Of a stretch of DNA of 13,848 bases, positions 6,579-13,848 are shown piece after piece. This stretch comes from Bacillota bacterium (GTDB taxonomy: Bacteria; Bacillota; Clostridia; Lachnospirales; Cellulosilyticaceae). The notes under the pieces are model-generated. The model searched no databases and was not told where the DNA came from. It worked only from the letters and a program-made list of their open reading frames with translations. The stretch is from assembly GCA_023393125.1 (NCBI GenBank), contig JAEWMQ010000109.1, positions 1-13,848 of the forward strand, in the 5' to 3' direction. The first letter of the stretch is position 1, and each line of letters opens with the position of its first letter. The position numbers and the translations under genes are program-made.

Positions 6579-6809
6579 TTAAGTACTTTCATTAATCAGT
6601 ATATCATCTACTTGTCCGATAATATACTTGGCACTTGCTTTACTAACTACTAAGCTTTGTGAACCAAATGCCTGGCTTGCAATAATCTCATCCATAGCTT
6701 TACTAATTGCTTCACTTGATAAATTCTCTTTAGGAGCTTTTATTGCTAAGCTTATCTCTCTATTGGATGCTGTACGAAATGTAAGTACTAAAACCTTTTT
6801 TGTGGTCAT
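6579..6809 (-). CDS. DUF2922 small protein
   Basis: The open frame reaches GTG at 6818, but ATG at 6809 is the likely start: GGAGG lies 8 nt before it, while the GTG would overlap the ribosome site. That gives 76 residues. The sequence (KKVLVLTFRTASNREISLAIKAPKENL..., then AMDEIIASQAF) matches the general pattern of DUF2922, small Firmicute proteins with a beta-hairpin, an acidic Pro turn and a helix, of unknown function. In many genomes DUF2922 follows a DUF1659 gene; none is visible here. It stands alone with its own terminator. The product has no signal peptide and no cysteines. Confidence 0.8.
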   Translation of the reverse strand: MTTKKVLVLTFRTASNREISLAIKAPKENLSSEAISKAMDEIIASQAFGSQSLVVSKASAKYIIGQVDDILINEST

Positions 6810-6959
6810 ATCTCTCACCTCCTTTAACTTATTTACTTCTATATATGTACTAAAGGAGCAATTTCCCTAGATAAAAATTTTATTTTGTTTTAGGGATTAT
6901 TCTTTATGAAGACATATATAGTAGTGAAGTAGATAAGATTCAAAGGATAATCAAATCCG

Positions 6960-7210
6960 CTATTCTTTATAGCCTCCCAAGCGATACCTCTCAGCTACTG
7001 TTGTAGTCAGCTCTTCCCCTTGCGAGCATATTTCTTCATTTACTTCAAATCTCATACCTTTTTCCAAAGCACAGAAGCATTCGGGCCCTTTTATATAGTA
7101 TGCTTTTGTGAGTCCCACTCTGGTAAATGGTCAATCTCATAATCCCTATAGCTTAGATAATATGTCCAAGGTATTCTGTGGGACAGTTCTAAGGGTATAG
7201 AATCTAACTG
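6960..7210 (-). pseudogene. Decayed gene remnant with a frameshift
   Basis: Two protein-like minus-strand frames overlap. One runs from about 7210 to 7091 (QLDSIPLELSHRIPWTYYL... ending LPEWDSQKHTI). The other runs from about 7127 to the TAG at 6962-6960 (LTKAYYIKGPECFCALEKG... ending YRLGGYKE). Their join, near 7095-7127, would read as one continuous acidic/aromatic protein end after a single frameshift. A third frame just upstream (QNNPF at about 7222-7208) suggests another shift. No start or SD is evident for the first part. A GTG at 7118 could open the second as a small gene, but it has no good ribosome site. I do not recognise the family. Composition is less AT-biased than neighbouring spacers, consistent with former coding sequence. 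Confidence 0.4.
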
Positions 7211-7248
7211 AAAGGATTATTCTGACCACAAACTAGATTGGGTACATG

Positions 7249-7284
7249 CAAATAGGCGTAAGCTCCATAGCTTACGCCTATTTG
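7249..7284 (-). terminator. Hairpin terminator after hscC
   Basis: Arms 7249-7264 and 7269-7284 are perfect 16-nt inverted repeats with a 4-nt loop, a very stable GC-containing stem 14 nt downstream of the hscC stop. No long U tract follows, but the A-rich and T-rich outer ends of the arms would give U residues in either direction. Confidence 0.75.
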
Positions 7285-7297
7285 TGATGCTTATATT

Positions 7298-8977
7298 TTA
7301 TAAGCTATCCAAGAACTCTTTAAACTCTTTTCTTTCTTCTATCAGTTTACTACGATCTTGGCTACCAAGTGCTCTTTCGAACTTCTCTAACGCTCGTTGT
7401 ATAACTATCCTTTTATCCCCCAAAGCTTCTTCATACATCCTTTCGCCTCTTAGTAACAAGAGTTTATTCTCCTCTTGATCCCTTGGATGTACTTTTAAAT
7501 ACTCTAATTCTTTCATACGTTCTTCTATTTCAGCATCACTTAAAGGTGTATATTGTCCTTTAATAAGCTCTTTAACTACTTTTCCTGTAGAAACAGATTT
7601 TACCTGTACTTCTAAAATTGCATTAATATCATAGGTATAGGTAACATCTACGGCTTCTGCCCCTGCTTTATTTTTCGGAACGTCTATGCAAACCTCTCCT
7701 AGCAGTAGATTGTTATAAGCATAGCGACTTTCTCCTTGCAGAATTTTAACTGCAATTTGTGTTTGATTTTCTCTTACTGTATAAAGCCTCTCCACTCTAC
7801 TAGCAGGTATAACAGTGTTACGTTCAATAATAGGGCAAAAATGGCCATTTTCAAAACGATTGTTTTCTATCTCATGTACGACCTCTGTTCCTAGAGTAAA
7901 TGGACATACATCCGTTAAAATGACTTCCTTAATACTCTCTTCTCGCTCTTTCATGGCACCTTGCATAGCAACACCAATAACCACAACCTCATCTGGGTTA
8001 AGACTTGTATCAGGAATGTTTTTAAATAATCTGCCTACGAATTTACGTATAATAGGCATCTTGGTAGCTCCACCTACCATTACAACTTTATCAATTTGAG
8101 AAATATTAAGCTGTGAATCAGTTAAACTCTTTTTAATGGGTTGCCTCATCTTATCAAATAAAGGTTCACAAGCCTTTTCGTATTCTTCTAGAGTCATTTC
8201 TGCTTCGTAAAACTTCTCATTAACATAGCAAGAAATACAGCATTTACTTCCGGTAAAATGCACTTTTGCTTCCTCTGCATTCTTATAAATATGCTTTAAT
8301 ACTTTATTTTCTAAAACTAATGGATCTAATTCTGGATTGCTCTTTAAAAAGTGTTCCACCAAAACCTGAGTAAAATCCTCTCCACCTAAAAAATTATCTC
8401 CTGCTACTGCATGAACCTCTAAGATATTCCCGTATCTCTCTAGGATAGATACATCAAAGGTTCCTCCTCCTAAGTCAAATACTAAAAACCTCATATCCTC
8501 TTCGCTTTGATAAAGACCATAAGCAATGGCTGCTGCTGTAGGTTCACTAATGATACGTTCCACTTTTAGACCTGCTAACTCGCCTGCTTGCTTAGTGGCT
8601 TTACGTCTTGCATCATTAAAATAAGCTGGTACACTAATAATGGCTTCTGTGACCTTTTCACCCAAATAAGCTTCTGCATCCTCTTTTAAGGAACGAATAA
8701 TAAGTGCTGAAAGCTGTTCTGGTGTAAATTCTTTCTTTCCTAGAAAATACTTTTTTTCACTTCCCATATCTCTTTTAAAGACACTAGCTGTTTCCTCTGG
8801 GGCTATAAGCATACGTTCTTTAGCTGTTTCACCTATGTAAATAGTGCCTTCTTCATCCACACTTACAACGGATGGTGTTAGGGTTTTCCCCAATCGATTA
8901 GGGATAACCTCTACTCCTTGTAGCGTATAGTAGGCTACTAAACTATTAGTCGTTCCTAAATCAATTCCTATAATCAA
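7298..8977 (-). CDS. hscC: HscC-type Hsp70 chaperone
   Basis: The 559-residue Hsp70 is the size of E. coli HscC (556), shorter than DnaK. The nucleotide-binding domain (1 to about 345) has phosphate loops GIDLGTTNS (4-12) and FDLGGGTFDVS (167-177), plus VGGATKMP (301-308). The interdomain linker region EVILTDVCPFTLG (351-363) carries the HscC-style replacement of the DnaK DVLLLDV linker. A substrate-binding domain and a short helical lid follow. Segments such as LFKRxMGS, IRSLKEDAE and SPIIERNT closely recall HscC. It starts with TTG at 8977, with AAGGAG 7 nt upstream. The start overlaps the stop of the J-protein gene (TTGA), so the two are translationally coupled. In vivo it should be stimulated by that J-protein; substrates are unknown. 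Confidence 0.94.
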   Translation of the reverse strand: MIIGIDLGTTNSLVAYYTLQGVEVIPNRLGKTLTPSVVSVDEEGTIYIGETAKERMLIAPEETASVFKRDMGSEKKYFLGKKEFTPEQLSALIIRSLKEDAEAYLGEKVTEAIISVPAYFNDARRKATKQAGELAGLKVERIISEPTAAAIAYGLYQSEEDMRFLVFDLGGGTFDVSILERYGNILEVHAVAGDNFLGGEDFTQVLVEHFLKSNPELDPLVLENKVLKHIYKNAEEAKVHFTGSKCCISCYVNEKFYEAEMTLEEYEKACEPLFDKMRQPIKKSLTDSQLNISQIDKVVMVGGATKMPIIRKFVGRLFKNIPDTSLNPDEVVVIGVAMQGAMKEREESIKEVILTDVCPFTLGTEVVHEIENNRFENGHFCPIIERNTVIPASRVERLYTVRENQTQIAVKILQGESRYAYNNLLLGEVCIDVPKNKAGAEAVDVTYTYDINAILEVQVKSVSTGKVVKELIKGQYTPLSDAEIEERMKELEYLKVHPRDQEENKLLLLRGERMYEEALGDKRIVIQRALEKFERALGSQDRSKLIEERKEFKEFLDSL

Positions 8978-11900
8978 TTCCTTACTCCTTTCAAGCGTTT
9001 CTTTATTTTCTCTGCTCTTACTTTAGCTAAGACCAGTTCACTATTTCTTGTTATTGCTGCTGCATAATAAGTTAACGCTTCTTTTAGTCTGCCTTCTAAT
9101 TCATAAAGGTGAGCTTCCTTTAAAAGCACCTCATAACACCTTTGGTGTTCACACTCTTGGCACATAGGAGCTTCTTGCATCTGCTGTAAATAGATTCTTG
9201 CCTTTTCTAAATCCCCTATACTACAATATAAACTCACTAGCCTGCCACAATGCTTTTTGCTATACTTTGTGTACCTTGTATATTGCTCTAGACTTTCATA
9301 TTGATTTGTAATCCGAGCCAGGCATATATCAAAATAAGTCTTTGCCATCTTTAACTGCTTTAATTCTCCATGACAACGTGCTAATTGATAGTAACATTCG
9401 GTAATTTCATCCACACTTAAGTTCTCTTTTCGATTAATTGCACACTCGTATAGGTACAATGCCTTTTTCAAATCCCCTTGGTAGTAAAAATAATGTTCTG
9501 CTTTTTTCATATAACATGCTGCATCATTTCCTACTATTTTAAACATGTTATTGTAAATGAGATAAGCTCTAATTTTTTTATTTAAGCACCAATGGCTATT
9601 AGCAATATTACTATAAATATCTGCTTTATTGCCTACCTTTCTTTTTTGCATCTCTAAGCAAGTTTCAATGGCTGCTTCATAATCCCCTTTGCGCATATAA
9701 AGCTTTACTAACTGTTCATATATATATCCTTCACTAGGTACTAAATCAATACATTTCTTATAGCATTTTTCCGCCTCACTATATCTATTTTGAAGTAAAT
9801 AACATACTGCCAAATTAATATAAGGCCTTCTATATATTTCATCCTTTGCTTTTTCTATTGATAACTTATAGAAATGCTCTGCCTTCTCAAAGTCCCCTAT
9901 CAAGGAATAGACATAACCTATATTATTATAAGCATCTTTATTATCTGGGCTTACTTCTATAGCCTTTTCATATGCCTCAATAGATGCTTTATAGTGGTTC
10001 CCATCTGTTAATAGCATGCCTTTATTAATATAATAGTACGCAATGGGATCTGTTTCTAACTGAGCATTCACATATTTTAAAGCTCGGTTATAGTACTTCC
10101 AATTACCTGTGTAAGAAAATTTCTCACTATAAACTTCGTATAAACAATCATTAATACCTCTAAAATAAGGATCTTGCTGAACAACCTCTAAATAATAGGC
10201 TAAAGCATTATCATCATCTCTCTGCTTATGATAACAATTCCCTAAGTCATATTTAATATTGATATTATCCTTATCCGCTGACTCAATGGCCTTATAGATT
10301 TTAAGTGCCTCTGTATAAACTCCATATTGATAATAATAATCTGCTTTAAGCCATCTATAATTTAAGTTCTTAGGTTCTAAATTAATCGCTTTAGTAATAT
10401 GTTCCACTGCCTTTTCAGGCTCATTTAAATCGATATAACATAAAGATATCTCTGTGTATATGTCTGCAAAACTTTCAATATCTGTATGTTCTTCCTTTGC
10501 TTTATCTTGCTTAGCTACTAGTGACATTAGTTGTTGTATGATATGTTCTGGATTATCTTTACCTCCTTCAAGGCGTCGTTCTATTTGTAGCTTATAAAAT
10601 TGCATAAGGTCACTAGTTAATTCGTTACTCTCCGCTCGCTCTATAACAGTCTTAGCTTCCTCATAGTCCTTAAAAATAATAAATATTTTTATAGCCAGTA
10701 AATACGGCTTGATATAACCAGCAAAAAGATTAGTCGCATGATAATAGTCTTCAATAACACCCTTGCCATCCTTAAGCTCCATGAAGGCCTCCTGTCTTAT
10801 AAGATAAGCTGGGTAAAAATGCGCATCTTCTGCAATGATTTGATCACACTGCTCTACGCAAGCTTCTAGTTTCCCAAGTTTAAGAAGGATATACGCTTTT
10901 CTTTCTTTATAAGAATGATAGTCTCGTATTTTTCCTCTCTCCTTGATAGTCTCTATAGCTCTGTTAACATATTCTAATGCCTTTTCATAGTTATCTTTAT
11001 TTTTGTCTTCATCTTTTCCTAAATTACAATAGCACATGGCAATATTATAATAGGCATAAGGTATACGTTTTTTCTTACCTGCTACTTCTTCTGATCCATC
11101 ATCTTCTAGATTCAAAGTAGTTTCTAACCATTTCACTAGCTTAGGCAAAGCCTTATCAAAATCTTTGCTAGCTAACGCATTCTTGCCACTTAAGTTATAA
11201 TAATCTGCTACGTACTTATCACTAGGTGTATATTGTTCTAAAAGAGCATTACACTTTTCATATTCTCCTTGTTGTAAATAGCACCACCCTAGCTCTATTA
11301 TGTTATCCTCATTACCAGGGTCATCCTTAAGCTGCTCTTCTATTTGAGGAGTATATTTTTCGTTTATATCTTTTAAGTATTTTTCTAATTCTAATGAACT
11401 CCCAAATTCATCGACTAGCTTGTAAATCTTTTCTTTAGCCTCTTTACATGCTTTATTTAAAATATCATATTTCATAAGACCAATTCTTGCATAGTAGTGA
11501 TTTGGAGTTTCTTCTATGGTTGCTTTCCATTTTTCAAAGGCTGCTACATAGTTTTCATTAGCCCAATCTGCTTCTCCTAAAAAGTATATTATATAACTAT
11601 CTTTGACCCCAGTAGCTATTATTAACTCTGCTAAGCGAGCCGCTTCTTCCTTATCTTCTTGCCAAAGGGCATATCGTAATTTCTGTACATCTGTATAAAT
11701 ATAATCAATGCCTGAATCCTCTAACTCAAATAAAAGCTGCTTATACTCTTCATTATTCTTCTCATTAATAGTCTCCATTAATTTAAAGTACTTAATAATA
11801 TATGAATCATAGACTAAATGATCTTCGCCTTTAAATAACTCCCACTTAATGTGACTTTCATTATTAATTTGACGCATTACATACTTTATAAAATCAGGTG

Positions 11901-12342
11901 GAAATAGATTACAGAGCTCTTCTTCATTCTCTTGAAGTAAAAAAGTCCTGTCTATAGCTTGCCATACAGACTGAGGTAAATAATAATGTTCACTTAAAAA
12001 TTCTAGAAGTCTATTTCTAGCTAAATCACTAGTATCAAACGCTGTGCAAATTTCTTCCTCTAATAACTTTTTCCAGCAAGTTAAATTAATTCTCTTTGAA
12101 AAAATGGCATAGTTTTCTTCTATGTTGGTCATCCACAAATCAATAGGTGATTTAATAAAAGCTGGGGACATTACTTGACTATGAATAGATTTAATAGCTT
12201 CCTCATAAGCTACTCTTAACTCTTTGAAAGCTTCTGGATGGTCTTCTGGATGTGTTATGGTTAGCTTAGTTCTATATGCTACTTTTATTTGCTTTTCATC
12301 TTTTGTAGGCTCTATTCCTAGTACTTTCCATATATCACTCAT
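8974..12342 (-). CDS. Large J-domain/TPR co-chaperone of HscC
   Basis: The 1122-residue protein starts with a J domain (about 1-55: IWKVLGIEPTKDEKQIKVAY...). Its HPD loop reads H31-P32-E33-D34, one residue longer than the canonical motif, and is followed by PEAFKELRVAYEEA. Residues about 60-220 are a helical linker. From about 230 to the end there is a long series of TPR-like helix pairs, clearest around 660-900 (AYEKAIEVSPDNKDAYNNIGYVY is typical). Near the C-terminus C1061, C1064, H1066 and C1069 form a CxxCxHxxC cluster that could bind metal. E. coli HscC has J partners DjlB/DjlC; this is the same pairing in one operon with a much larger TPR arm. ATG at 12342 follows AGGAG with a 6-nt spacer. 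It has no signal peptide, so it is cytoplasmic. Confidence 0.92.
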   Translation of the reverse strand: MSDIWKVLGIEPTKDEKQIKVAYRTKLTITHPEDHPEAFKELRVAYEEAIKSIHSQVMSPAFIKSPIDLWMTNIEENYAIFSKRINLTCWKKLLEEEICTAFDTSDLARNRLLEFLSEHYYLPQSVWQAIDRTFLLQENEEELCNLFPPDFIKYVMRQINNESHIKWELFKGEDHLVYDSYIIKYFKLMETINEKNNEEYKQLLFELEDSGIDYIYTDVQKLRYALWQEDKEEAARLAELIIATGVKDSYIIYFLGEADWANENYVAAFEKWKATIEETPNHYYARIGLMKYDILNKACKEAKEKIYKLVDEFGSSLELEKYLKDINEKYTPQIEEQLKDDPGNEDNIIELGWCYLQQGEYEKCNALLEQYTPSDKYVADYYNLSGKNALASKDFDKALPKLVKWLETTLNLEDDGSEEVAGKKKRIPYAYYNIAMCYCNLGKDEDKNKDNYEKALEYVNRAIETIKERGKIRDYHSYKERKAYILLKLGKLEACVEQCDQIIAEDAHFYPAYLIRQEAFMELKDGKGVIEDYYHATNLFAGYIKPYLLAIKIFIIFKDYEEAKTVIERAESNELTSDLMQFYKLQIERRLEGGKDNPEHIIQQLMSLVAKQDKAKEEHTDIESFADIYTEISLCYIDLNEPEKAVEHITKAINLEPKNLNYRWLKADYYYQYGVYTEALKIYKAIESADKDNINIKYDLGNCYHKQRDDDNALAYYLEVVQQDPYFRGINDCLYEVYSEKFSYTGNWKYYNRALKYVNAQLETDPIAYYYINKGMLLTDGNHYKASIEAYEKAIEVSPDNKDAYNNIGYVYSLIGDFEKAEHFYKLSIEKAKDEIYRRPYINLAVCYLLQNRYSEAEKCYKKCIDLVPSEGYIYEQLVKLYMRKGDYEAAIETCLEMQKRKVGNKADIYSNIANSHWCLNKKIRAYLIYNNMFKIVGNDAACYMKKAEHYFYYQGDLKKALYLYECAINRKENLSVDEITECYYQLARCHGELKQLKMAKTYFDICLARITNQYESLEQYTRYTKYSKKHCGRLVSLYCSIGDLEKARIYLQQMQEAPMCQECEHQRCYEVLLKEAHLYELEGRLKEALTYYAAAITRNSELVLAKVRAEKIKKRLKGVRN

Positions 12343-12446
12343 ACAGTTCTCCTATGATTATAGTATTTATTTAAATTTTTATTATATTTATACTATATTA
12401 TACATTTGCTTATAAATAAAGAATAGAGTCTTTTCATACACACTAG

Positions 12447-12499
12447 AAAAGCTACTATAAGCAGAAAATATAGTACAATCTCTGCTTATAGTAGCTTTT
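12447..12499 (-). terminator. Terminator of the membrane protein-XRE unit
   Basis: Arms 12447-12465 and 12481-12499 form a perfect 19-bp stem with a 15-nt loop, beginning on the last base of the XRE stop codon and ending in TTTT on the minus strand. It separates this unit from the J-protein operon. Confidence 0.85.
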
Positions 12500-12690
12500 T
12501 ATATCCAAAATAACTCATCTAAAGTCTTATTAAGTTCTTTGCAAATTGCAATACATAAATTCAGCGACGGATTATATTTTCCTGCTTCTATTAATCCTAT
12601 CGTTTGCCTTGTAACACCTACGGCTGCTGCCAATTGCTCTTGGGATAGGTCACGTTCTATCCTCGCTATTTTCATCTTTATATTCTTCAT
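12499..12690 (-). CDS. Small XRE-family HTH regulator
   Basis: This is a compact Cro/C1-type regulator with almost nothing outside the HTH: LSQEQLAAAVGVTRQTIGLIEAGKYNPSL, then CKELNKTLDELFWI. The ATG at 12690 (63 residues) is preferred because GGAG lies 6 nt upstream. The frame also opens at an ATG 4 codons earlier (12702). The start lies inside the 3' end of the preceding membrane protein gene (41-nt overlap), so the two are translationally coupled. Regulators of this size commonly accompany a membrane protein gene and repress their shared promoter. The A/T dyad over the -10 at 13411-13446 is a candidate site, by inference. Confidence 0.9.
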   Translation of the reverse strand: MKNIKMKIARIERDLSQEQLAAAVGVTRQTIGLIEAGKYNPSLNLCIAICKELNKTLDELFWI

Positions 12691-13375
12691 ATCCTTCTCC
12701 ATCCAAACATTCAGCTTCTCTTACTTCTTGATCTGCTTTCTTTTCACTTATAGAAATCATTAATTTCATCATAAAATAATAAAGAACTCCCCAACCTGCT
12801 GCCATTCCCAATACCCATAAAAATCCCCAAGGATTAAATATATTATCTTTAATTAAATGAGGTGTCCCCATTATAATTCCAAAGAATAAGGCTGCTATAC
12901 AGGTTCTCTTTCTGAATTCTTTTATTCCAGTCTTTGCTCTCTCTTTTCCACCCCAAATGAATAGTCCCTTTTTAATAACATAAATCGTTATAATCGTAGC
13001 AGGTATAAACCATGTACCCACATAAATAGCTAGTACAGCTATATTTTCAGGAAAAATGAGCATTAGTATAAATTCTCCTATTATTAAAATCCAAAAACTT
13101 ATCCCATAACATTTCGCTATAACGCTCTGTTTCATTCGTAGAACATGCTCATCTCTTGCTTTTTGAAGTAATATGCCTTTAACGCCAAGACCAATTAACA
13201 TATATCCCAGAGTTATTGGTATAACAAGTATTTCTAGAATATACATTGCTACTTCCTTTGTAAACTGCCATTTGATACATGCACCTAAGATGAGTAATAC
13301 TAATGTCAAAAAATACATGGGACTTAGTATTTGGTTAGTTTGATTTATAATCCTTTCATCTCTTAACTTTTTCAT
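12650..13375 (-). CDS. Multi-spanning membrane protein, DUF6773-like
   Basis: The 241-residue protein has a basic N-terminus (MKKLRDERI) and about six hydrophobic segments (roughly 19-37, 43-68, 89-108, 112-136, 160-174 and 184-205). The C-terminal cytoplasmic tail is acidic (KKADQEVREAECLDGEGYEEYKDE). The organisation, together with a following XRE gene, recalls DUF6773-family proteins of clostridia; I hold the family name only moderately. The acidic tail is encoded by the region that also holds the ribosome site and first codons of the XRE gene. ATG at 13375 follows AAAGGGG. No enzymatic motif is seen; a transport or sensing role would be speculation. Confidence 0.85.
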   Translation of the reverse strand: MKKLRDERIINQTNQILSPMYFLTLVLLILGACIKWQFTKEVAMYILEILVIPITLGYMLIGLGVKGILLQKARDEHVLRMKQSVIAKCYGISFWILIIGEFILMLIFPENIAVLAIYVGTWFIPATIITIYVIKKGLFIWGGKERAKTGIKEFRKRTCIAALFFGIIMGTPHLIKDNIFNPWGFLWVLGMAAGWGVLYYFMMKLMISISEKKADQEVREAECLDGEGYEEYKDENSEDRT

Positions 13376-13429
13376 TCCATCTTCCCCTTTATATATGACT
13401 AATACTCCATAATAAATATATCTAAGCCA

Positions 13430-13458
13430 AATATAATATATTTATTACATAATGTCAA
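13430..13458 (-). promoter_or_regulatory. Near-consensus promoter of the membrane protein-XRE unit
   Basis: TTGACA (13458-13453), 17-nt spacer, TATATT (13435-13430) on the minus strand, about 55 nt upstream of the ATG. An 11-bp perfect A/T dyad (13411-13421 with 13436-13446) spans the -10 box and could be an operator, though its low complexity weakens the claim. Confidence 0.85.
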
Positions 13459-13543
13459 TTATATATTGCATTTAATGAAATAATATTTGTATTAAAGGAA
13501 AGATTATGTATTATCCATTAATAAATCTTCTTAATCATACAAA

Positions 13544-13574
13544 AAAAGCACTAAGCTTAATGCTTAGTGCTTTT
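13544..13574 (-). terminator. Intrinsic terminator just downstream of 16S rRNA
   Basis: Arms 13544-13556 and 13562-13574 form a perfect 13-bp stem with a 5-nt loop, followed on the minus strand by a run of seven T. It lies about 53 nt after the 16S 3' end and would end the rRNA transcript before any 23S gene. Confidence 0.88.
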
Positions 13575-13622
13575 CATAAACTTTCAAAACAAAACAGTAA
13601 CTACTAAACCATCGATTTCTAT

Positions 13623-13848
<226 letters not shown>

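Noticed and set aside
12357..12362. TATAAT just upstream of the J-TPR gene as its promoter
   Set aside because: It lies only 3 nt from the SD, so transcription would start within or after the ribosome site. Other -10-like strings further up lack a -35 and are expected in such A/T-rich DNA.

Overview
The window reads as low-GC Firmicute DNA of the class Clostridia. Evidence: A+T-rich sequence, strong AGGAGG-type ribosome sites, GTG and TTG starts, and close relatives of Bacillus/clostridial families (FloA, NfeD, DUF4004/YhbD, bactofilin, DUF2922, LytTR and GHKL signalling proteins). The 3' end of a 16S rRNA gene with an ACCUCCUUUCU tail lies at the right edge. A Cellulosilyticum/Lachnospirales-type host fits but cannot be proven from this sequence. 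Nearly all genes are on the minus strand, so the window is best read from right to left.

Right edge to 12.45 kb: the 16S rRNA 3' end is followed on its own strand by a strong intrinsic terminator instead of a 23S gene. Next comes a two-gene unit, a multi-spanning membrane protein (DUF6773-like) overlapping a small XRE regulator, with a near-consensus promoter and its own terminator. From 12.34 to 7.30 kb lies a chaperone operon: a very large protein with an N-terminal J domain and a long TPR array, translationally coupled to an HscC-type Hsp70. From 7.25 to 6.96 kb there is a decayed gene remnant, then a DUF2922 small protein (6.8-6.58 kb).

6.44-4.97 kb: a bactofilin-type polymer-forming protein and a DUF4004 protein with a MerR-like N-terminus (compare B. 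subtilis yhbE/yhbD). They are driven by a strong promoter whose spacer holds a perfect palindrome, and related TAAC/GTTA elements flank it. A 23-bp perfect hairpin ends the unit. A 34-residue lysine-rich mini-protein, on the plus strand, sits between this unit and the next.

4.48-0.80 kb: a same-strand cluster in the order GHKL sensor kinase, NfeD, FloA, uncharacterised basic/acidic protein, LytTR response regulator. The last four genes are packed with overlaps or a 10-nt gap. The kinase is 156 nt upstream with no convincing terminator between, so a two-component system brackets a flotillin/NfeD membrane-microdomain module. The kinase start region has a good SD-ATG followed by a run of eight G that puts the ATG one base out of frame, so the kinase can only start at a weak TTG unless the tract changes length. 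This is the most unusual signal in the window. At the left edge, on the plus strand, is an unrecognised five-helix membrane protein with its own promoter and terminator.
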